A DNA stretch of 36,261 nucleotides. It comes from Gudongella sp. (GTDB lineage: Bacteria > Bacillota > Clostridia > Tissierellales > Tissierellaceae). The notes under the pieces were generated by a model, which was not told where the DNA came from, did no database searches, and worked only from the letters and a program-made list of their open reading frames with translations. Positions 1 through 7,864 of the stretch are shown one piece after another (within the stretch, counting starts at the first letter, position 1; the number at the start of each line of letters is the position of its first letter). The stretch spans positions 1-36,261 of the forward strand of contig JANKMX010000019.1 in the NCBI GenBank assembly GCA_024649995.1, given 5' to 3'. A program made the translations under genes and the position numbers.

Positions 1-73
1 CAACCTACGATTATCCCAATTCAGAGGATAAAAACACAAACTATTTTACACTACCAAAGTAGATTTTAAAAGA

Positions 74-102
74 GGCTATACCACATTATCTGTGATATAG
101 CC
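74..102 (-). terminator. Terminator after the FMN-repeat gene
   Basis: A stem of GGCTATA (74-80) and TATAGCC (96-102), extended inward by CAC/GTG, is followed on the minus strand by TCTTTT. It lies about 28 bases past the stop codon of the FMN-repeat gene. The plus-strand side also has a T-rich tail, so it may work both ways for a gene entering from the left. The remaining bases 1-73 show no gene. Confidence 0.75.
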
Positions 103-129
103 CCTTTTCTTTTGTATGATTATATTTGA

Positions 130-1716
130 TTATTGAGCTCCCTCAAGTGCAAGGCTCACAGCTTCGATTATTGCATCTGAAGTGTAGGTTGCTCCTGATA
201 CAACATCAACCTCCGTTGAGTTCGCGGCCACTATAGCTGCTGGAACTCCCTCGATTGCCGGGTCTGAAATTCCGTCAGTCTCACTGTGCTCAACTACCTC
301 AACGCTTGTGATGACTCCGCCTTCAACTGTAACTGAAACCTTAAGGCCAGCGTGCATTCCTGCATCGCTTACTCCCTCGTAGGTTCCGTCAGCATATGAT
401 CCCGCCTCTGCAGGTGTTGCTGCTTCTCCCTCTGCAACTGCTCCCTCAAGGGCAAGGCTTACAGCCTCGATTATTGCATCTGAAGTGTAGGTTGCTCCTG
501 ATACCACATCTACGTTTGGTGAACCAGCTTCAACTATTGCAGCTGGTACTCCCTCGATTGCTGGGTCTGAGATTCCGTCTGTCTCGCTGTGCTCAACAAC
601 CTCTACATTTGTTATTACTCCACCCTCAACTGTAACAGCTACCTTAAGGCCAGCATGCATTCCTGCATCGCTTACTCCCTCGTAGGTTCCGTCAACATAT
701 GCTACAGGCTCAGCAGGCTCATCTGATGCCCCGCCTTCAGCCGCAGCTGCAAGGGCCAATCTTGTGGCTTCCATAATTGCATCTGAAGTGTAGGTCGCTC
801 CTGATACCACATCTACAATTGTGCTGTTAGCCTCAACGATTGCTGCTGGGACTCCCTCGATTGCCGGATCTGCGATCCCGTCAGTCTCGCTGTGCTCAAC
901 TACCTCAACGCTTGTGATTTTTCCACCTTCAACTGTAACCGCTACCCTAAGGCCAGCGTGCATTCCTGCATCACTAACTCCTTCATAGGTTCCATCAGGT
1001 ACATTTGCAAGGTCTGGCTCTTCAACTGCAGGCTCCTCCTCAGCGGGCTCCTCTTCTCCTGTTTCTCCTGAAAGAGCCTTCTGAACAGCGTCCATGATGG
1101 CTTCTGATGTCATTGTAGCTCCTGATACAACATCCACGTTAGGTGAACCAGCCTCAACGATTGCCGCCGGTACTCCCTCGATCGCAGGATCTGCGATTCC
1201 ATCTGTCTCGCTGTGCTCAATCACTTCAACGCTTGTGATCTTTCCGCCTTCGACTGTTACAGTTACCTTTAGACCCGGATTCATACCCTTGTCGCTGGTT
1301 CCCTCATAGGTTCCGTCTGCGTATTCAACTGCAGGCGCATTTCCTGAAGCAACTGCTATTGCGTTGTTTACAGCCTCGATTATTGCGTTTGATGTAAGGG
1401 TTGCTCCTGATACAACGTCAACCTCTGTTGAATTCGCTGCAACGATTGCGGCAGGAACTCCCTCGATTGCAGGGTCTGATATCCCGTCCGTCTCACTGTG
1501 CTCAACAACCTCTACATTTGTTATGCTTCCACCCTCAAAGGTTACCGCTACCTTAAGTCCAGGATGCATACCTGCATCACTTGTTCCCTCGTATACTCCA
1601 TCTGGTATCTCAGCAAAAGCTCCTCCGCCTGAGTCCATCATGCTGCTTCCAATAAACAGAACTGCAACTGATACCAGAGCGATAATGATAAAACTAAGTC
1701 CTCTACTCTTTGGCAT
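130..1716 (-). CDS. Secreted protein with five FMN-binding domains
   Basis: A 528-residue extracytoplasmic protein, probably an electron carrier with up to five covalently bound FMN groups. A hydrophobic N-terminal segment ends in AFA before EIPDG and is a likely signal peptide or anchor. Five FMN_bind-type repeats of about 82 residues follow, starting near residues 39, 134, 241, 342 and 443. Each carries the flavinylation motif SGATxTS exactly 64 residues after its DG(T/V)YEG start, and a shared HSETDGI(S/A)DPAIEGVP block. Acid- and alanine-rich linkers separate the repeats. In this family ApbE attaches FMN to the Thr of the motif; no apbE gene is in the window. The ATG at 1716 is preferred over a GTG at 1722 because AAGGAG lies 8 bases upstream of it. 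It appears monocistronic, with its own promoter and terminator. The multi-flavin role is inferred from the motifs. Confidence 0.9.
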   Translation of the reverse strand: MPKSRGLSFIIIALVSVAVLFIGSSMMDSGGGAFAEIPDGVYEGTSDAGMHPGLKVAVTFEGGSITNVEVVEHSETDGISDPAIEGVPAAIVAANSTEVDVVSGATLTSNAIIEAVNNAIAVASGNAPAVEYADGTYEGTSDKGMNPGLKVTVTVEGGKITSVEVIEHSETDGIADPAIEGVPAAIVEAGSPNVDVVSGATMTSEAIMDAVQKALSGETGEEEPAEEEPAVEEPDLANVPDGTYEGVSDAGMHAGLRVAVTVEGGKITSVEVVEHSETDGIADPAIEGVPAAIVEANSTIVDVVSGATYTSDAIMEATRLALAAAAEGGASDEPAEPVAYVDGTYEGVSDAGMHAGLKVAVTVEGGVITNVEVVEHSETDGISDPAIEGVPAAIVEAGSPNVDVVSGATYTSDAIIEAVSLALEGAVAEGEAATPAEAGSYADGTYEGVSDAGMHAGLKVSVTVEGGVITSVEVVEHSETDGISDPAIEGVPAAIVAANSTEVDVVSGATYTSDAIIEAVSLALEGAQ

Positions 1717-1790
1717 TTTCACTACTCCTTTTCATATGTAATTGAATTATGTATATGGCTCGCTGGGCATCAAAACCCATCATCTAGAAT

Positions 1791-1819
1791 ATAATACCAA
1801 AAAAGGCGCCCTACCACAA
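1791..1819 (-). promoter_or_regulatory. Candidate sigma-A promoter for the FMN-repeat gene
   Basis: On the minus strand TTGTGG (1819-1814) is followed after 17 bases by TATTAT (1796-1791), about 75 bases before the start codon. The -10 matches the consensus at five of six positions and the -35 is weaker. Confidence 0.45.
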
Positions 1820-1914
1820 GAGCAGGAAGTCACATTTGAATTGAACATATGTTGTTAACTAGCCATTTTTCTCTCCCTTTCCCTCCATTACTTCTATTAG
1901 TCTATATTTTGACA

Positions 1915-1957
1915 TTGCATATTGTCCATTCCGGAGGGTATATAAAAAATAGGAAGT
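1915..1957 (+). promoter_or_regulatory. Promoter and conserved element before the first usp gene
   Basis: TTGCAT (1915-1920), an 18-base spacer and TATATA (1939-1944) form a plausible promoter. The block 1928-1957 (ATTCC, AGGGTATATA, TAGGAAGT with variable bases between) recurs at 24 of 30 positions upstream of the second usp gene, on the minus strand at 16337-16366. In both places it ends 28-30 bases before the start codon, so it is likely a shared promoter or operator. Confidence 0.5.
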
Positions 1958-1985
1958 CAAATAATTTAAAGAATGGAGGAGGACC

Positions 1986-2444
1986 ATGAAGAGGATACTT
2001 GTACCGGTGGATGGTTCGCCTGCCTCCATGAAGGCTGCCCTGCTGGCCATAGACGTGGCCGAGACATATGGCAGTGAAATCACGTTCTTTGCAGTAGTGA
2101 AAAGACCTGAGTTGATTGGAACTGCCGTAGGCGGTGGAATTGGATATGCAGGTGACATGAGAAAGGTCGTCGAAGGCTTGACGGACAGACAGAGAAGGAT
2201 GCTTGATGAATTCGTTGATGGACTTAACTGTAGGGATATTGTATGCACCAAGGATATCATGGTTGGCGAGCCCTACGAGGAAATCATCAGCCATGCAAAA
2301 TACATTGATGCGGACCTGATAGTGATGGGGAGAAGAGGTTATTCAAAGGTACAGAGGTTTTTCCTGGGATCAGTTTCCCAGAGGGTTGTTTCAGATGCTC
2401 CGTGCCCTGTGCTTGTAGTTAACGAGGATGTTGAATCAGAATGA
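1986..2444 (+). CDS. Universal stress protein, UspA family, ATP-binding type
   Basis: A 152-residue single-domain Usp. It starts MKRILVPVDGSP, the usual first strand and Asp of the fold. The nucleotide motif G-2x-G-9x-GS is intact near the C-terminus (GRRG, then RFFLGSVSQRVV), and the protein ends in APCPVLVV. This is the ATP-binding subclass, usually cytoplasmic dimers made under starvation or energy stress. GGAGGAGG lies just upstream of the ATG. It stands alone between a promoter and a terminator, ahead of ald. Its closest relative in the window is the gene at 15857-16306, which shares the GRRGxSKxxRFFLGSVSQRV stretch and an upstream element. The client process is unknown. Confidence 0.9.
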   Translation: MKRILVPVDGSPASMKAALLAIDVAETYGSEITFFAVVKRPELIGTAVGGGIGYAGDMRKVVEGLTDRQRRMLDEFVDGLNCRDIVCTKDIMVGEPYEEIISHAKYIDADLIVMGRRGYSKVQRFFLGSVSQRVVSDAPCPVLVVNEDVESE

Positions 2445-2450
2445 TATTGA

Positions 2451-2486
2451 GGGGCTTGCCATGCTTTTTAAGGTTAGCCCCTTTTC
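2451..2486 (+). terminator. Terminator after the first usp gene
   Basis: GGGGCT (2451-2456) pairs with AGCCCC (2476-2481) and is followed by TTTTCTTAT. It lies just after the usp stop codon and separates usp from ald. Confidence 0.75.
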
Positions 2487-2582
2487 TTATATGCCCCATT
2501 CCTCTGAGATGTAGATGGAGGATTACATAAGACAATTACATCATAGCTTGGTTAACCATTTGAATATTGGAGGGATAGTTTT

Positions 2583-3698
2583 ATGATTATTGGAGTACCG
2601 AAGGAAATAAAGAACAATGAGAATAGAGTTTCTATGACCCCTGCTGGGGTCCACACTCTAAAAAGCAAGGGCCATAGAGTGTTGATCCAGAAGGATGCAG
2701 GGTCGGGTAGCGGATTCAGTGATGAGGAGTATGTAAAGGTCGGTGGAGAAATCATCCAGACTGCCCAGGAGGTTTTTGAGACCTCTGATATGATTGTAAA
2801 GGTCAAAGAACCACAGCCGGAGGAGGTTGACCTTCTTAAGGAGGGACAGCTGCTCTTCACCTATCTTCACCTTGCAGCTGCTCCCCAGCTTGCCAGGGAT
2901 CTTCTGGATAAGAAAATCACAGGAATAGCCTATGAGACGGTTCAGCTTGATGACGGGTCCCTGCCCCTACTGACCCCCATGAGCGAGGTTGCAGGCAGGA
3001 TGTCGGTGATGGTTGGAGCTGAGTTCCTATCAAAGGCCAAGGGTGGCAGCGGAATACTCCTTGGAGGAGTTCCCGGGGTGAAGCCCGCCAAGGTAACGAT
3101 TCTTGGTGCGGGCACAGTTGGCATGAATGCCACAAAAATAGCCGTGGGTCTTGGGGCTGATGTAACAGTCCTGAACAAGAGTGCCTCCAAGCTGATCCAT
3201 CTGGATGAGCTCTACGGCTCAAGGATCAAAACCGTCATCCTCAACGAATTTTCCCTAGCCGAGGAGATAAGGGATACTGACCTTCTGATAAGCGGTATCC
3301 TGATTCCAGGAGCCAAGGCTCCCAAGCTGGTCAAGGAATATATGGTCAAGAGCATGAAGGAGGGCTCAGTAATTGTAGATGTGGCAATCGACCAGGGCGG
3401 TGTTGTTGAAACCATTGATCATGCAACCACCCACGACGACCCGGTATATGTGAAGCATGGGGTAATCCATTACAGCGTGGCCAACATGCCTGGAGCCTAT
3501 GCAAGGACAGCCACCTATGCCCTTACAAATGCCACTCTGCCATATGTGGTGAAGCTTGCAGACAACGGCCTGGAAAAGGCTCTGGACTTTGACAACAGCC
3601 TCAGAAGGGGCGTAAATCTGATTGATGGCAATTGCACCTATGAAAGCTTGGCAAGGTCACTCGACCTGCCATATTCGAGGCTTGAAACTGTTATATAG
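2583..3698 (+). CDS. ald: Alanine dehydrogenase
   Basis: A 371-residue cytoplasmic enzyme, the normal family length, that interconverts L-alanine and pyruvate plus ammonia with NAD(H). It opens with [20 protein letters not shown]. Residues equivalent to the known catalytic set are present: K75, H96 and D270 (VDVAIDQGG). The Rossmann loop is GAGTVG (175-180), and the closing [20 protein letters not shown] block is typical. An oddity is position 198 at the end of the second strand (GADVTVLN), which is Asn where NAD-specific relatives carry the ribose-binding Asp. This may relax cofactor choice. The ribosome site GGAGGG lies 7 bases before the ATG. It is convergent with the tct operon and shares a two-way terminator. 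It probably links amino-group balance to the glyoxylate-type pathway further right; that link is inference. Confidence 0.95.
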   Translation: MIIGVPKEIKNNENRVSMTPAGVHTLKSKGHRVLIQKDAGSGSGFSDEEYVKVGGEIIQTAQEVFETSDMIVKVKEPQPEEVDLLKEGQLLFTYLHLAAAPQLARDLLDKKITGIAYETVQLDDGSLPLLTPMSEVAGRMSVMVGAEFLSKAKGGSGILLGGVPGVKPAKVTILGAGTVGMNATKIAVGLGADVTVLNKSASKLIHLDELYGSRIKTVILNEFSLAEEIRDTDLLISGILIPGAKAPKLVKEYMVKSMKEGSVIVDVAIDQGGVVETIDHATTHDDPVYVKHGVIHYSVANMPGAYARTATYALTNATLPYVVKLADNGLEKALDFDNSLRRGVNLIDGNCTYESLARSLDLPYSRLETVI

Positions 3699-3710
3699 TA
3701 TCAAAAAAAA

Positions 3711-3746
3711 CTGGGAAGTCTCACTTTACTTAGTGAGACTTCCCAG
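3711..3746. terminator. Bidirectional terminator between ald and the tct operon
   Basis: A perfect 15-bp stem (3711-3725 with 3732-3746) has a TTTT tail on the plus side and eight A residues (3703-3710) on the other, giving a U-tract on each strand. It ends both the plus-strand ald transcript and the minus-strand transporter operon. Confidence 0.9.
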
Positions 3747-3765
3747 TTTTATTTATTAAGGGGGA

Positions 3766-4704
3766 TCAAAGTTGGTTTACAATATACCGTGGTTTTAATC
3801 CTGATGAGACCAAATTTATCTCTTCTACAGCTGTATTTCCCATTCTAATAAGTGCTTCTTCCGTGGCAGCCCCAATGTGTGGAGTTCCGATAAAATTATC
3901 CAGACTTAGAAGTGGATTATCTGCCTTAGGTGGCTCTACCTCAAAAACATCCATGGCAACATACATTTTTGGATTATTCGAAAGTGCCTTATACAAAGCT
4001 TTTTCGTTTACAATTCTTCCTCTAGCTGTATTCACTAAAATTGATGATTCCTTCATCACACCAAGCTCTTCCTCATCTATAAGGTTTATTGTCGAATCAG
4101 TAAGGGGTACTGATATGGAAACTACATCAACATCCTTAAGCATGTCCAAAAGATTATCGTACTTTTTGAAACCGAATTCATTAGCTTTCTTTTCTGACAT
4201 AAACGGATCAAAACAGCTGACCTCCATACCAAAGCCATCACGCAATATTGTGCCAATCCTCTGGCCTATTCTTCCTGCACCAATTAAACCTACAATTTTC
4301 CCAGTTAACTCAATTCCGGTTAACTCCTTTGGTGCCAAAGTATCTATGCCTTGTCTAGTCAGGCGATCACTCATGGTGATCTTTCTGGCGCAACTAAGCG
4401 CAAGGGTTACAGCAAGTTCTGCTACGGAATTCATATTAGCAGTCGGAGTGTTTGTCACGAAAATGCCCTTCTCCTTTGCATAGTCTAGATCAATATTATC
4501 CGTTCCAATACCATGTTTAGCAATTATTTTAAGATTCGGCATTTCATCTATTAGTTCTTTACTTACAGTCTTAGTTCTGACAATTATTGCTTCCGCATCC
4601 TCATACTCTTTTATTCCATCCTCATTCCAGATTATAACATCCCCTGCTTTATGGGCCTCTTCCAGGGGAATCTGGTGTATAGGATCAAATATGTATATTC
4701 TCAT
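3766..4704 (-). CDS. D-2-hydroxyacid dehydrogenase (first of four)
   Basis: A 312-residue member of the D-isomer 2-hydroxyacid dehydrogenase family, which reversibly reduces 2-oxoacids with NAD(P)H. The full catalytic triad is present: R228 in NTARG, E257 in DVFEVEP and H276 in TPHIGA. The Rossmann motif is GAGRIG (142-147), with Asp166 ending the second strand, which favours NAD over NADP. The substrate-loop sequence KHGIGTDNID resembles phosphoglycerate dehydrogenase and hydroxypyruvate reductase relatives, but no ACT regulatory domain is present. It is the last gene of the tct operon, 15 bases after tctA. AGGAG precedes the ATG. The substrate is unknown and is probably linked to what TctABC imports. 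Confidence 0.85.
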   Translation of the reverse strand: MRIYIFDPIHQIPLEEAHKAGDVIIWNEDGIKEYEDAEAIIVRTKTVSKELIDEMPNLKIIAKHGIGTDNIDLDYAKEKGIFVTNTPTANMNSVAELAVTLALSCARKITMSDRLTRQGIDTLAPKELTGIELTGKIVGLIGAGRIGQRIGTILRDGFGMEVSCFDPFMSEKKANEFGFKKYDNLLDMLKDVDVVSISVPLTDSTINLIDEEELGVMKESSILVNTARGRIVNEKALYKALSNNPKMYVAMDVFEVEPPKADNPLLSLDNFIGTPHIGAATEEALIRMGNTAVEEINLVSSGLKPRYIVNQL

Positions 4705-4719
4705 ATTTCCATCTCCTGT

Positions 4720-6261
4720 CTATTCCATATCCCTGTCTTCATCTGAAACCAAACCGTCAAAATCTGCTTTCATTTTAGATTGCAGCTTTTTCATAACAAT
4801 AGGCGCAAACATCGAAACTATTACCAGACCAAACAAGAGTATAGCAATAGGTCTTGAGAAGAAGTAACCTATCATGCTGCCCTTTGATAATACAAGTGCT
4901 CTTCTGTAGTTTGACTCAATCATTGTTCCAAGTATAACACCAAGGATTGTTGGAGCAGTACCAAAACCAGCTTTTCTCATAAAATATCCTAAAAATCCAA
5001 AGAATACCATCACATATACATCAAAAATGCTATTTTGGATGGCATATGAACCTACAACAGACAATCCCAGTATTACAGGACCCAATATTGTCATTGGGAC
5101 TTTTGACAGCTTTACTGCCTGCTTAGAGATGACATATCCAATGAATCCCATGAAAATATTGGCCAAAAGAAATCCGTACATGACTGAATATGTAATATTG
5201 GCATATTTTGTAAACAGCTCGTATCCAGGTGAAAGTCCCTGTATCATTAGTCCACCTAGAAGGATTGCAGCTACTGCACTTCCTGGTATTCCAAGTGTTA
5301 GCAAGGGAATCAGAGCTCCTCCTGTGACTGCGTTATTTGCAGATTCAGCTGCTGCTATACCTTCAACAGCTCCATGCCCAAATCTTTCTGGATGCTTTGA
5401 AGATCTTTTTGCTTCATTATATCCAACCCAAGATCCTATATCCCCACCTGCTCCAGGCAGTATACCTACAAAAACTCCAATTATTGAAGATTTGATAATT
5501 GTAGGTAATATTACTTTAAATTCCTTTAAGGTCGGTAGAAATCTCCCTTTAAGAACTGTATCTGACTCTTCAGTTAAGGAAGTTTTACCCTTTACTATAT
5601 CCTCTGTCATCATCATAACTTGAGAAAGTGAAAACATACCAATCATGGCGGGCACCATAGAGATACCACTTTCAAGAGCTAGTATTCCAAATGTGAATCT
5701 AGGTATCCCACTCATCTGATCAAGACCGATAATTCCAATAAAAAGTCCTAAAATACCTCCCATAAGGCCTTTTACCATTGAATCCCCCGCCAAGCTTCCA
5801 ATTATTGTAAGTCCAAAAACTGCCATGAAAAAGTATTCCAATGGTCCAAACTTAAGTGATACCTGCGCTAGTGGTGGAGCTAGAAATATCAAAGCGAGTG
5901 CTGAAATTGTACCACCAATAACCGATGAGACTGTCGCTATCCCTATTGCCTTGAACCCTTCCCCCTTCTTAGCCATTGCGTAACCATCAATTGCAGTAGC
6001 TGCAGATGCTGGAGTACCAGGTGTATGTAATAATATAGCTGTAATCGATCCACCGTAAACAGCTCCAGTATAAACAGCCGTCAGCATTACCAGGCCAGCG
6101 ATAGGATTCATACCAAATGTCACCGGAATAAGCAGAGCGACTGCCATTGTTGCACTTAATCCTGGAAGGGCTCCCATTATTATGGATACTACCAATCCTA
6201 TGAATAGGGCAACAAGAACATCCAAACTCAATACCATTCCCAATATTTCAATTGCTTGCAT
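4720..6261 (-). CDS. tctA: Tripartite tricarboxylate transporter, large membrane subunit TctA
   Basis: A 513-residue, strongly hydrophobic protein with about 11-12 predicted membrane segments and the TctA signatures: ALPGLSATMAVALLIP near residue 32, YGGSITAILLHTPGTPAS near 69, and GILPGAGGDIGSWVGYNEAKR near 265. TctA is the channel-forming subunit of secondary, binding-protein-dependent carboxylate transporters driven by the ion gradient. The gene starts 16 bases after tctB and is followed after 15 bases by a hydroxyacid dehydrogenase, so transport and metabolism are made together. Family members import citrate, tartrate and other carboxylates; the substrate here is not evident from sequence. 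Confidence 0.95.
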   Translation of the reverse strand: MQAIEILGMVLSLDVLVALFIGLVVSIIMGALPGLSATMAVALLIPVTFGMNPIAGLVMLTAVYTGAVYGGSITAILLHTPGTPASAATAIDGYAMAKKGEGFKAIGIATVSSVIGGTISALALIFLAPPLAQVSLKFGPLEYFFMAVFGLTIIGSLAGDSMVKGLMGGILGLFIGIIGLDQMSGIPRFTFGILALESGISMVPAMIGMFSLSQVMMMTEDIVKGKTSLTEESDTVLKGRFLPTLKEFKVILPTIIKSSIIGVFVGILPGAGGDIGSWVGYNEAKRSSKHPERFGHGAVEGIAAAESANNAVTGGALIPLLTLGIPGSAVAAILLGGLMIQGLSPGYELFTKYANITYSVMYGFLLANIFMGFIGYVISKQAVKLSKVPMTILGPVILGLSVVGSYAIQNSIFDVYVMVFFGFLGYFMRKAGFGTAPTILGVILGTMIESNYRRALVLSKGSMIGYFFSRPIAILLFGLVIVSMFAPIVMKKLQSKMKADFDGLVSDEDRDME

Positions 6262-6277
6262 TATGAACCTCCTCTCG

Positions 6278-6724
6278 TTAGATTAATGGAACCTTTAGTG
6301 CCAATACAAATCCCAAGTATATGAAAACATTGAAAGCTAAAGTTACTAGCAAGATTGTTTTCCATGATTTCATCTTATACATTTTCATTAACCCTATTAA
6401 AAATATTGTTGAAGCTACAAAAAAGTTTGTATAATTAAAAATAACAACGTACACGACAGTTACAGCCAAAACAATCAGTGGCCATTTTATATCCTGAAGA
6501 GTTATTGTATTTTCAATGTCATAACCATTATCTTTTGCATCTTTAGTTTTCTTGATACCTCTAAAAAGAAGAATCGTGTTGAGGAATGCCAAACCACCCA
6601 TTACCAATCTCGGAAACAAACCTGAATCCCCCTTTATCCTCAAGGACACAATGAAAAGGAATCCAAGCGCCAAATAAACCAAAATGCTGATAAAAACATC
6701 CTGATGTACATTTTTAGTATTCAA
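6278..6724 (-). CDS. tctB: Tripartite tricarboxylate transporter, small membrane subunit TctB
   Basis: A 148-residue membrane protein with four predicted transmembrane segments, the expected size and topology for the poorly conserved TctB subunit. An upstream ATG exists at 6748, but the GGAGGGAGG ribosome site lies inside that extension. The TTG at 6724, six bases after GGAGG, is therefore the likely start, giving LNTKNVHQDVF as the N-terminus with fMet first. Its place between tctC and tctA supports the call more strongly than sequence alone. A 24-bp perfect palindrome separates it from tctC. Confidence 0.88.
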   Translation of the reverse strand: MNTKNVHQDVFISILVYLALGFLFIVSLRIKGDSGLFPRLVMGGLAFLNTILLFRGIKKTKDAKDNGYDIENTITLQDIKWPLIVLAVTVVYVVIFNYTNFFVASTIFLIGLMKMYKMKSWKTILLVTLAFNVFIYLGFVLALKVPLI

Positions 6725-6750
6725 TCTTATCCTCCCTCCATGGTACATAT

Positions 6751-6774
6751 TAGGGAGTACAATTGTACTCCCTA
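6751..6774 (-). promoter_or_regulatory. Intercistronic palindrome between tctC and tctB
   Basis: A perfect 24-bp palindrome centred on CAATTG, with arms reading TAGGGAGTAC, lies in the short gap between the tctC stop and the tctB start. It has no U-tract. In RNA it forms a strong hairpin that could protect the upstream tctC message from 3-prime decay or reduce read-through, a common way to make more binding protein than membrane subunits. Confidence 0.6.
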
Positions 6775-6780
6775 TTAATA

Positions 6781-7809
6781 TTACTCTATTCCGTATATCT
6801 GTTTTGAGTTCTCAATGTTCTGCTTAAGGAAGTTGTAGTACTCCTCGCCTTCCATGTAATCTGTAGCTGCACCTAGCTCCTCTAGTTTTGATACAACCTC
6901 CGGATCCTTGATTGCTTGCTCAAGTGCATCCTTTAGGATTTCTCTAACTTCTGGATCTACACCTTTTGGAAGTGCATATCCTCTTGCTGAATACATTTCA
7001 ATGTCTCCATACCCCTGCTCTTTAGCAGTTAGAACATCTGGCATAAGACCTACCCTCTCTGCTGAGAATACAGCAACGATCTTATAGTCGCCATTTCTGT
7101 ACTGAGGAAGAATATCACCAATGTTTGCAGCAAGTACATCAGTATCTCCTGAAAGGAACATTGTTTCACTTTCTTTTGCTCCACCTGTTTGAACAATCTG
7201 GAAATCTGTACCGTAATTCATGTTAAAGTACTCTGTTACAGTAGCATCATCTGATATTATCCCTATTGCTGAACAAGCAGATAGTGTTGTATTTTCTTGC
7301 GCGTATTTAACAAGTGAATCCAAGTCTGTAAATCTTGTTTCATCCTTTCTTATTGCTAAAACACTAAAGTCTGTTACCTGATTTGCCAAAAGGTCATAAT
7401 CATCAATTGTAAACTCTCTTTCATTTACTGGATCATATGCTCCAAGAGCTATGTTCGGAGAGTTTATAAGTGAGAAAGTATAACCATCTGGATCAGTTGA
7501 TTTTGCCAGTTCTTCCCATGCAACCCATCCACCTGCACCTGGCTTGTTAACAACCACAACTGGCTGTCCTATGTATTCTTCCATAGTCTTTGCCATTAGT
7601 CTTACCATTACATCTGATGATCCACCAGCTGAGAATCCTACATTTACAGTAATAGGCTTACTTGGATAATCTCCTGCTCCGCCTGTGTTTTCAGCTGCTG
7701 GTTCACTACTCTCAGGAGGTGTACTTTCTCCTGAATCCTGAGAACATCCTGCCACAAAGGTCATAGTCATAACTAAAACCAATACCAAAGCCAATAAATT
7801 CTTTTTCAT
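6781..7809 (-). CDS. tctC: Tripartite tricarboxylate transporter, substrate-binding lipoprotein TctC
   Basis: A 342-residue receptor of the Bug/TctC family. The signal peptide ends in the lipobox VAGC, so the mature protein is lipid-anchored outside the membrane, and a Ser/Glu/Pro-rich linker follows. The core opens with YPSKPITVNVGFSAGGSSDVMVR and contains VVVVNKPGAGGWVAWEELAKS, the two loops that hold the ligand carboxylate in this family. The C-terminus is a typical helical lobe. It is the first transporter gene of the operon, 55 bases after a dehydrogenase and ahead of tctB-tctA. The ligand is probably a carboxylate, perhaps a hydroxy- or oxo-diacid given the neighbouring aldolases. Confidence 0.93.
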   Translation of the reverse strand: MKKNLLALVLVLVMTMTFVAGCSQDSGESTPPESSEPAAENTGGAGDYPSKPITVNVGFSAGGSSDVMVRLMAKTMEEYIGQPVVVVNKPGAGGWVAWEELAKSTDPDGYTFSLINSPNIALGAYDPVNEREFTIDDYDLLANQVTDFSVLAIRKDETRFTDLDSLVKYAQENTTLSACSAIGIISDDATVTEYFNMNYGTDFQIVQTGGAKESETMFLSGDTDVLAANIGDILPQYRNGDYKIVAVFSAERVGLMPDVLTAKEQGYGDIEMYSARGYALPKGVDPEVREILKDALEQAIKDPEVVSKLEELGAATDYMEGEEYYNFLKQNIENSKQIYGIE

Positions 7810-7864
7810 TTAAAACCCCTCTTTTCTAAATTTATTATTCAAGTAAGCCATTAGTTTAAGCCTA

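Noticed and set aside
130-1716. Regularly spaced DNA repeats resembling a CRISPR or satellite array.
   Set aside because: Spacing is about 300 bases, all repeats are in one reading frame, and they translate to FMN-binding domains with conserved motifs.
5027-5623. A 198-codon open frame on the plus strand inside tctA.
   Set aside because: It lies wholly antisense to a clear TctA membrane protein, has no ribosome site and no recognisable sequence.
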